Assembly (NCBI GenBank): GCA_021325035.1
Contig: JAJPHW010000145.1
Span: 1 to 39,148, forward strand
Source of the DNA: Terriglobia bacterium
GTDB lineage: Bacteria; Acidobacteriota; Terriglobia; Terriglobales; Acidobacteriaceae
Reading direction: 5' to 3'
Length of the DNA: 39,148 nucleotides
Shown: in pieces, positions 32,996 to 39,148 of the stretch
Position numbering within the stretch: position 1 is the stretch's first letter
Layout: the number at the start of each line of letters is the position of its first letter
Translations under genes and position numbers: made by a program
Notes under the pieces: model-generated
What the model was told of the DNA's origin: nothing
The model's input: the letters and a program-made list of their open reading frames with translations, nothing else
Database searches by the model: none

Positions 32996-33040
32996 AGGTT
33001 AGTACCCGCGTTTCTCTTTAATATCTACAAGCAGCCATAT

Positions 33041-33805
33041 CTACCAGCCGCCACTGGCGCCACCACCACCCGAGCGACCTCCGCCGAAACCTCCAAATCC
33101 CCCACCACCGCCAAAACCGCCACCACCAAAGCCGCCCCCGCCTCCTCCGCTATTGCTGAATAAAAGTATCCAGAATAAGGCGTGGCGCAGAGGAGGAACA
33201 GCCAGAATAAAAATCACAAGAGCGATGAGAAAAAGAACGGTGCCTCCTGAGATTCGATCATCTCTGCGATTGGGTTGTGGGGCCGGCGGTTGGGCCACAT
33301 CGGTTAACGTAACTCCCGCATCTTGCGCAATTACGTTGGCGACCCGCGTAGTCAGTAGCGTGACCGCGCCGTTGTAGTCGTTCTGACGGAAATAAGGAAC
33401 GGCTTCCCGTCCGAAGCCACCGACTTTGCCGTCGGGAAGAATGGGCTCGAGGCCGTAGCCGACTTCGATGCGATAGCGGCGGTCTTCGACCGCAATCAGG
33501 ATCAGGACGCCATGATTATTCGATTTTGGGCCGATACCCCACTGTTTGAAAAGATTGACGGCGTAGTCATCAATGTCGTCCCCATCGAGCGATTTGATGG
33601 TAACGACGGCGATTTGGGCATGAGCTTTCTCATCGATTTGACGGCAAATTTCATTGAGCTGCGCAGTCGTATTTGAATCTAGGACTTGAGCGAAATCGTT
33701 GACGTAGCCGGATGGATGCAGATCTTTGATGGGCTCGGCATACAGCGTAAATCCTAAAGAAAGGATTACCACCAAACTAAAGAGCGCTTTGGCGAGCCAC
33801 TTCAT
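33041..33805 (-). CDS. TPM-domain (YgcG-type) membrane protein with Gly-rich tail
   Basis: A 254-residue protein. A signal peptide (ending LYAEP) is followed by a TPM domain (GYVNDFAQVLDSNTTAQLNE, QIAVVTIKSLDGDDIDDYAV, KQWGIGPKSNNHGVLILIA, RIEVGYGLEPILPDG). A TM helix (GTVLFLIALVIFILAVP) and a Gly/Phe-rich tail (FGGGGFGGGGGFGG) complete it. TPM domains were first described in plant photosystem II repair proteins, and bacterial versions are envelope proteins near LemA. The ATG overlaps the hydrolase stop (ATGA), so translation is coupled. Confidence 0.92.
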   Translation of the reverse strand: MKWLAKALFSLVVILSLGFTLYAEPIKDLHPSGYVNDFAQVLDSNTTAQLNEICRQIDEKAHAQIAVVTIKSLDGDDIDDYAVNLFKQWGIGPKSNNHGVLILIAVEDRRYRIEVGYGLEPILPDGKVGGFGREAVPYFRQNDYNGAVTLLTTRVANVIAQDAGVTLTDVAQPPAPQPNRRDDRISGGTVLFLIALVIFILAVPPLRHALFWILLFSNSGGGGGGFGGGGFGGGGGFGGFGGGRSGGGGASGGW

Positions 33806-34824
33806 TGCGAGAGAGATTGTATAGGAGAGCGGTCAATTTGCTTGAGAAAATCGAGAACCTGCCATTCAGCCCAATAACCGTCGCGGGAATCTCCGTCCGT
33901 GGCCGCGAGAAATGAGCAATGCCCTCCATCGCTGGCTTCGACAAATTTTATGTGGGAATTGGCAAGAATTTTCGCGCGGGTCGGTGCCGTGATACGAATG
34001 AAAGGGTCATTCGCGGCATGGATGATGACTGCGGGCACTGCGATTTTATCAACCACATTCGCGGCCGCAGCGCGGGCGTAGTAATCCGAAGCGCCGGTGA
34101 ACCCGGAATAGTATGCGGTGATTTTATCGTCGAAATCGCGAAGGGTGCGAATTCCGTGAAGCCTCTCCACATCGAACTTTTCGGGAAATAATTTGGCTTT
34201 TGCGCGAAAACGGCGATTGAGTTTCCAGATGAAATAAGACTCGTACATGCGATTCGAGGGTTCGTGTAGCGCATCGGCGGAAGCCGCAAGATCAACGGCA
34301 GGACAAACCGCAGCGACGGCACAGAACTGGGTGGGGCCAGAGCTTCCCCACTCTCCAGCAAGTTTGAGAACGAGATTTCCGCCCATGGAATATCCGACTA
34401 GCGCGACGCGGGATATTCGGTCACAAGTGATCAGATGCTGTGCGACGGCCGCGATATCGGCGGAACGGCCGGAGTGATAGAGCGTAGGGGAAGAAGAGTC
34501 CATGCCCCCGCAATTGCGTTGATTCATGCGAACGACGTTCATGCCCGCTGCAAAGCCCTTGGCAGCAATACCTTGCATATATTGTGAGTCGCTGGAACCT
34601 TCGAGTCCGTGAATAATAATGACGGTCAATGCGTTTGTACGATCTGGTTGCCAATGGCAAAAGCAAAGGACTTTGACGCCGGGCTCGACTTCGATCATGC
34701 GCTCTTCGCTGGGTGGCAACGCGAGACGGCGAGGAAGAAAAAAGCTGGCAAGAGTTTGACGATGCCCGCCGCTTAAAAAACGACGGGCCACAAACTGATC
34801 CGGATTGATTTGCGAACCTGCCAC
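33802..34824 (-). CDS. YheT-family alpha/beta hydrolase
   Basis: A 340-residue hydrolase of the YheT/ABHD1-3 branch: GGHRQTLASFFLPRR, then HGLEGSSDSQYMQGIAAKGF (oxyanion region), RNCGGMDSSSPTLYHSG, nucleophile elbow ALVGYSMGGNLVLKLAG, Asp in IIHAANDPFIRI and His in DGGHCSFLA. It is cytosolic and without a signal peptide; the substrate is an unidentified ester. The start is GTG at 34824 with TAAAAT six bases upstream and no Shine-Dalgarno, so the transcript may be leaderless. It is the first gene of the run ending in lemA and divergent from the FmdB gene, 54 bp away. Confidence 0.92.
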   Translation of the reverse strand: MAGSQINPDQFVARRFLSGGHRQTLASFFLPRRLALPPSEERMIEVEPGVKVLCFCHWQPDRTNALTVIIIHGLEGSSDSQYMQGIAAKGFAAGMNVVRMNQRNCGGMDSSSPTLYHSGRSADIAAVAQHLITCDRISRVALVGYSMGGNLVLKLAGEWGSSGPTQFCAVAAVCPAVDLAASADALHEPSNRMYESYFIWKLNRRFRAKAKLFPEKFDVERLHGIRTLRDFDDKITAYYSGFTGASDYYARAAAANVVDKIAVPAVIIHAANDPFIRITAPTRAKILANSHIKFVEASDGGHCSFLAATDGDSRDGYWAEWQVLDFLKQIDRSPIQSLSQ

Positions 34825-34878
34825 GGATTGATTTTAAATGTAATTTCTCCGTAGCGAGATCATGGAAAGGATGCGTGT

Positions 34879-35118
34879 ATGCCAATTTTTGAATACACCT
34901 GCAATGCGTGCGATCACGAATTTGAAGCTCTTGTATTTGGGCGCGACAAGGCCGAGTGCCCGAAGTGCCAGGGGAAAAAGTTGACGCCGAAGTTATCGGT
35001 GTTCGCCATGGCAGGAAAAGGCTCCTCCAGTTCGACGGGCGAAGCATCTGCGGGAGCTTGTGGCTCTTGCGGAGACCCACGAGGAGCCGGCGCGTGCTCT
35101 CTCGGCGACATGGATTGA
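34879..35118 (+). CDS. FmdB-family zinc-ribbon protein
   Basis: A 79-residue protein with one N-terminal zinc ribbon: MPIFEYTCNACDHEFEALVF and CPKCQGKKLTP (Cys8, Cys11, Cys27, Cys30). A Ser/Gly-rich stretch follows, then a small Cys pair in the tail (ACGSCGD). The family is called putative regulatory (FmdB), but the role is unproven. GAAAGGAT lies about 6-9 bases before the ATG. It is followed 70 bp later by the GH20 gene on the same strand. Confidence 0.88.
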   Translation: MPIFEYTCNACDHEFEALVFGRDKAECPKCQGKKLTPKLSVFAMAGKGSSSSTGEASAGACGSCGDPRGAGACSLGDMD

Positions 35119-35188
35119 TTTTGCCTTTGACGAATCGAGCGAGTAAGTACCCTCGTTCCTCCACGATTCTTTCTCTTCTGGAGATTTC

Positions 35189-37233
35189 ATGCGATTGTTG
35201 CTGGTTGTGTTTGTGTGCTCGTGTGTGATGTCAGCCAAAGCCCAAACTTCCCTACCTTTGATGCCCATGCCTACTAGTGTGCAAATGGGAAACGGGCAAC
35301 TCATCATTGATTCGTCTTTTTCGGTTGCCTTGACCGGTCCGCCAGATGTACGGCTGCAAAATGCAGCGCAGAGATTTGCAGATCATTTACGGCAAAGAAC
35401 TGGAATGCCGCTGCTAAGCGTAAAAGTCAAAGATGGAATGCCTGGAACGCTGGTCGTGAATATCGATCATGCAAGCAAAGGAATACAGGAACTGGGAGAA
35501 GATGAATCGTACTCTCTGGAAGTTACCGCGTCAGGGGCAACATTAAATGCCCCGAATAACCTGGGCGCGATGCATGGTCTTCAAACCTTTTACAGTTGGT
35601 CCAGACTTCTTCGACAGGATTTGCGGTTCCTGTGACCCATATTCAAGACGCGCCACGATTTCCCTGGCGCGGTTTGATGATTGATGTTGGTAGGCATTTC
35701 ATGCCGATTGAGGTTATCAAGCGAAATCTGGACGGCATGGAAGCGGTGAAGCTGAATGTTTTTCACTGGCATCTCTCCGACGATCAGGGCTTTCGCGCCG
35801 AAAGCCAGAAATGCCCCAAGCTGCAGGAAATGGGATCCGATGGACTCTATTACACACAAGCGGAGATTCGCGATGTGATCGCATATGCACATGATCGCGG
35901 GATTCGGGTGGTGCCGGAGTTCGACATGCCCGGCCATGCAACTTCATGGTTTGTGGGATATCCGGAGTTGGCGAGCGGCACGGGACCATATCAGATTCAG
36001 CGCAAATGGGGAGTTTTCGATCCAGCGATGAATCCGGCAGAGGAGAACACTTACAAATTTCTCGACAAGTTCATCGGGGAGATGGCTGCGTTGTTTCCGG
36101 ACCAATATTTCCATATCGGCGGTGACGAGGTAAATGGGAAGGAGTGGAATGCGAACACGAAAATCCAGGCGTTCATGCGCGTGCATGGATTGAAGAGCAA
36201 CGCGGATTTGCAAGCATATTTCAATTCACGCATCGAGCCGATCGTGAACAAACATGGCAAGACCATGGAGGGTTGGGATGAGATTCTGCGTCCGGAGCTG
36301 CCGAAAAGCATTGTGATTCAGTCCTGGCGTGGTCAGGAATCGCTCGCTGGTGCGGCAAAACAGGATTATCGGGGACTTTTATCATCTGGCTACTATCTCG
36401 ATTTGATGTATCCCGCATCACAACACTATGCAGTGGATCCGCTGAGTGGCAGCGCGGCAAATTTAAGCGCAGAAGAGAAGCACAGAATTCTGGGTGGCGA
36501 GGCTTGTGAGTGGTCAGAATATGCGTCGCCGGAAAATATTGATTCGCGGATTTGGCCGCGTACAGCGGCGATTGCCGAGAGATTGTGGTCAGCACAAGAT
36601 GTTACGGATGTGAATTCGATGTACGTGCGAATGAATATTGTAAGCCACGAGTTGGAAGATTTGGGGCTCACGCACAATTCCTATTACGAACCGATGCTGC
36701 GAAGAATCGCCGGCTCGGATGACATTGAAGCCTTGCGCGTGTTGGCTGATGTTGTTGAACCGGTCAAGGAATATGCGCGTGAAGAACCAGCAGTGACGCC
36801 AGCTACAAGTCTTGATCCGTTGAACCGGTTGGTGGATGCGGCGCATCCGGAAAGTGATAAAGCACGAGAGTTCGCGACGATGGTAGATGCGTATTTAGCT
36901 GGAAAAGCTGATGCGGACATCAAGACCAAAATGCGGCAATGGCTGATCGCGTGGCGCGATAACGATGCGAAGTTGCAAACGCAAATATCAGGATCGTTTT
37001 TACTGAAGGAAGATGCAACGCTTTCGCATAGTTTGTCAGATGTGGGAGTGGCTGGGTTGCAGGCGATAGGGTACATCGAATCGGGCGAGCGAGGTTCGAA
37101 CGACTGGGCTTCACAATGGAGCGCTACATTGACAGACGGAGCGAAGCCAAGCGCCCAGCTATTGCTGATGGTGGTTGCTCCGGTACAAAAACTGGTAAAC
37201 GCAGCTGGAATACAGACTTCACCTGCACACTAG
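35189..37233 (+). pseudogene. GH20 beta-N-acetylhexosaminidase, split by a one-base frameshift
   Basis: The first part (35189-35635) encodes a signal peptide (VCSCVMSAKAQ) and the GH20b alpha/beta domain, reaching NNLGAMHGLQTFY. It then runs out of frame to a stop. The catalytic GH20 barrel continues in the -1 frame from about 35593 to 37233: TSSTGFAVPVTHIQDAPRFP, WHLSDDQGFR, PEFDMPGHATSW and the acid pair FHIGGDEVNG. Adding one T to the T4 run at 35588-35591 would restore QTFLQLVQTS, the usual family sequence. So the gene lost a base, or the assembly did. The enzyme would remove terminal GlcNAc/GalNAc from glycans in the periplasm. Everything after the break is intact, which suggests a recent event or an artefact. 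Confidence 0.9.
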
Positions 37234-37240
37234 GTCGAGT

Positions 37241-37924
37241 ATGAAATTTGCTTACATTGTTGTGTGCTGTTTATTCCCGTCTCTTATAGTCGCGTCGGAT
37301 ATCGCATCGAGAACTGCACACTGCGACAGCGGCAATTACAGCTATCGTTTGTTCGCACAGACGCCCGCCACAGTTTCCCCGGCGATTCTCCTGCTTCATG
37401 GCGCTGGAGATGAAGCCAGCAACTTCATTGGCGCTTGGAAGAAGTTGGCGAAGAAGGAAGGAATCGTGCTAATTGCTCCACAGCTAGACCGCGATCCGAA
37501 GTTTGAAGACGTGGCCTTGCCGGTGTTTCGCTGCATTATCGGGGACGCAGAAAAGTTTGCCGCGATTGACCCAAAGCGCATTTACATTTTCGGGCATTCC
37601 GCTGGGGGTTATTTGGCATACGATGGCGCAACTCTCGATTCGGAGTTCTACGCCGCGATAGCTGTGCATGGAATGGAAATTAATCCGGACTATACCTGGA
37701 TTGTCACCAAGGCCAAGCGCAAGACTCCGATTGCCATCTATATCGGCGATCGCGATGAGTTTTTCTCCGTGGAGAGAGTACGCAAGACGAGGGATTTATT
37801 GATTAACGCCGGATTTCCTGTTCATTATACGGAACTGAAGAAGCACGGGCATGATTACTACTATCTTTCGGATCAGATCAACGAAGATGCTTGGAACTTC
37901 CTGAAAAACAAGCAGCTACCTTAG
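37241..37924 (+). CDS. Secreted alpha/beta-hydrolase esterase
   Basis: A 227-residue protein with a signal peptide (YIVVCCLFPSLIVAS) and a compact alpha/beta-hydrolase domain: ILLLHGAGDEASNFIGAWKK, nucleophile elbow IFGHSAGGYLAYDGA, Asp in YIGDRDEFFSVERV, and His in KKHGHDYYYLSDQI. It resembles PHB-depolymerase/feruloyl-esterase-like and dienelactone-hydrolase-like enzymes; the substrate is unknown. It starts 7 bp after the GH20 stop, so both belong to one transcript and probably act on the same glycan substrates in the periplasm or outside (inference). Confidence 0.85.
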   Translation: MKFAYIVVCCLFPSLIVASDIASRTAHCDSGNYSYRLFAQTPATVSPAILLLHGAGDEASNFIGAWKKLAKKEGIVLIAPQLDRDPKFEDVALPVFRCIIGDAEKFAAIDPKRIYIFGHSAGGYLAYDGATLDSEFYAAIAVHGMEINPDYTWIVTKAKRKTPIAIYIGDRDEFFSVERVRKTRDLLINAGFPVHYTELKKHGHDYYYLSDQINEDAWNFLKNKQLP

Positions 37925-38102
37925 GAAAACACGGCTGCTCAATTCGCAAATGCGCTGCCGGACGGTTTACCTGACAATAACGTAACTTTAGTCACAAATT
38001 TCAGGCACACGCCGCTGCCCGGCAAAATAACTTCGTTTCGCCGTTAGAGTAACGATATTCCTGACAAACCACGCGCAAGAATGTGTGACTTAGAGGTGCT
38101 TT

Positions 38103-38147
38103 GGTGACATTGGTAACCTTAGGGAATTTACAAACGCCACCTAGAAT
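38103..38147 (+). promoter_or_regulatory. Candidate promoter and dyad ahead of the membrane sensor gene
   Basis: GGTGACATTGGTAACC (38103-38118) is an imperfect dyad. TAGAAT (38142-38147) ends six bases before the GTG start at 38154, with TTAGGG 17 bp upstream as a weak -35. No Shine-Dalgarno lies in between, consistent with a leaderless message. The rest of 37925-38153 holds nothing I recognise. Confidence 0.35.
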
Positions 38148-38153
38148 GTCCCT

Positions 38154-39148
38154 GTGGGGCGTCTAACTCTAAGTAAGCGCACGTGGATGCTGCTCGCATT
38201 TGCCTTGGCATGCGCACAGTTTGCCTTCTCGTTGATTCTCCCTCCGGGTTATCTCCTCACCGCCGCCGTTGATATCACACAAACATTCCTGCTCACTTCA
38301 GTTGTACTAGCGACGGCGACAGATATCTCGCGCACCAGCCGGCGCGCTCGTCTATTTTGGATTCTCATAACGCTTGGAGCGAGCGCTTGGCTTGTGACTC
38401 AACTTTTATGGACGTACTTTGAAGTCTTTCTCCATAAAAGCGTTCCGAATCCGTTTGTAGGCGACGTTATTCTTTTCCTGCACTTGGTGCCGTTGATGGG
38501 TGCTATGGCTGTGCGCCCCCATCGAGTCACGGACGATCAAACCATTCGGCTGGGAACGATTGATTTCAGCCTGCTCTTCGTCTGGTGGCTCTATCTGTAT
38601 CTTTTCACGGTCATCCCCTGGCAGTACATCGCCGTGGACGTGCAGCTTTATGGACGCAATTTCGACATTCTTTACACGCTGGAGCACATTGTTTGCCTCT
38701 TAGGGATCCGCCTCGTCTGGCAGCAGAGCCAGGGAGCGTGGAAAACTGTTTACCGGCAATTGTTCTGGGCCAGCGCGGTGTATGCCTTTGCCTCGATCAG
38801 CGCTGGACTCGCCATTGATTTCGGAACTTACTACAGCGGCGGCATCTACGACGTACCGCTGGCGCTGGGCATGGTGCTCTTCACCAAAGTAGGCCTGACG
38901 GCGCGTGAACACAAACTGGAAAATGACCCGGTCGAACAGACTGGTGGCACACGCAGTGTATGGATTGCGCGCCTCGCCATGTTTGCCGCGCTCAGCCTTC
39001 CCTTACTCGCCATGGAAGTGATGGCCAGTCACGCATTACCTGCTTCGGTGAAGAGTTTTCGATTGTTGCTGACCCTGGTGGCCATCGTAGTCATTGGCAC
39101 CTTGCGATCATGGCGGCAATACAGGCTCGATAAAGCATTGGAGCAGGC
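38154..39148 (+). CDS. Multi-TM N-terminal part of a probable sensor protein (cut at the window edge)
   Basis: An open frame of about 331 codons without a stop, starting GTG (GRLTLSKRTWMLLAFALACA). It holds eight or more hydrophobic segments, for example DISRTSRRARLFWILITLGA, VGDVILFLHLVPLMGAMAV, IDFSLLFVWWLYLYLFTVIP, ALPASVKSFRLLLTLVAIVV. It ends in the charged helix RSWRQYRLDKALEQ, like the linker before a GGDEF or histidine-kinase domain. I infer a membrane-sensing diguanylate cyclase or kinase; the output domain lies outside. A later ATG at 38187 is an alternative start. Confidence 0.75.
   Translation, partial: MGRLTLSKRTWMLLAFALACAQFAFSLILPPGYLLTAAVDITQTFLLTSVVLATATDISRTSRRARLFWILITLGASAWLVTQLLWTYFEVFLHKSVPNPFVGDVILFLHLVPLMGAMAVRPHRVTDDQTIRLGTIDFSLLFVWWLYLYLFTVIPWQYIAVDVQLYGRNFDILYTLEHIVCLLGIRLVWQQSQGAWKTVYRQLFWASAVYAFASISAGLAIDFGTYYSGGIYDVPLALGMVLFTKVGLTAREHKLENDPVEQTGGTRSVWIARLAMFAALSLPLLAMEVMASHALPASVKSFRLLLTLVAIVVIGTLRSWRQYRLDKALEQ

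Noticed and set aside
35580-35600. Programmed -1 frameshifting in the GH20 gene
   Set aside because: The site ACC TTT TAC is not an X-XXY-YYZ heptamer, and GH20 enzymes are not known to use recoding. A homopolymer base loss explains it more simply.

Overview
The window reads as a chromosomal segment of an Acidobacteriota member, most likely of the Terriglobia/Koribacter type. This is an inference. It rests on a long carboxypeptidase-regulatory-domain TonB-dependent receptor (Oar-like), on an intergenic palindrome family of a kind I associate with that phylum, and on the general gene content. Most of it is ordinary housekeeping DNA. I see no phage, insertion sequence, CRISPR array or secretion island.

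Layout. 1-5 kb: the start of an unknown gene, a DUF3224 secreted protein, an AraC-type regulator, then a minus-strand run of ammonium transporter, Rieske oxygenase and a small stand-alone EF-Tu domain-3 protein. 5.3-8.7 kb: two cell-wall enzymes on the plus strand, a lytic transglycosylase and a TPR/AMIN/Amidase_3 muramoyl amidase. 8.7-12.6 kb: recX-alaS-KTSC on the minus strand. 12.7-20 kb: a STAS protein facing the classical translation operon infC-rpmI-rplT-pheS-orf-pheT-mtaB; infC uses an ATC start and pheT lacks its EMAP-like tRNA-binding domain. 20-23.5 kb: small unknown proteins, a PD40 beta-propeller protein, PilT and a DinB-like protein. 23.6-25.2 kb: a divergent HxlR regulator / azoreductase / DoxX locus that looks like a quinone- or electrophile-response module. 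25.2-26.4 kb: ilvE and tRNA-Arg(TCT). 26.8-31.6 kb: the TonB-dependent receptor with a strong terminator, then an HGSNAT-like membrane acyltransferase. 31.6-34.8 kb: a minus-strand run of hydrolase, TPM/YgcG protein, degenerate nucleotidyltransferase-like protein and LemA. 34.9-37.9 kb: an FmdB zinc ribbon, a GH20 beta-hexosaminidase broken by a one-base frameshift, and a secreted esterase. 38.15 kb to the end: the multi-TM N-terminal part of a probable sensor protein, cut by the window edge.

Observations most worth a second look: a 33-bp palindrome sitting in frame inside alaS with an intergenic relative at 21.7 kb; the shortened PheT with an unknown gene translationally coupled ahead of it; the catalytic-residue-less nucleotidyltransferase in the LemA/TPM cluster; the HxlR-AzoR-DoxX locus with operator-like repeats; and several genes with a -10-like box 6-11 nt before the start codon and no Shine-Dalgarno, which suggests leaderless transcripts. 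None of these amounts to a demonstrated new system.
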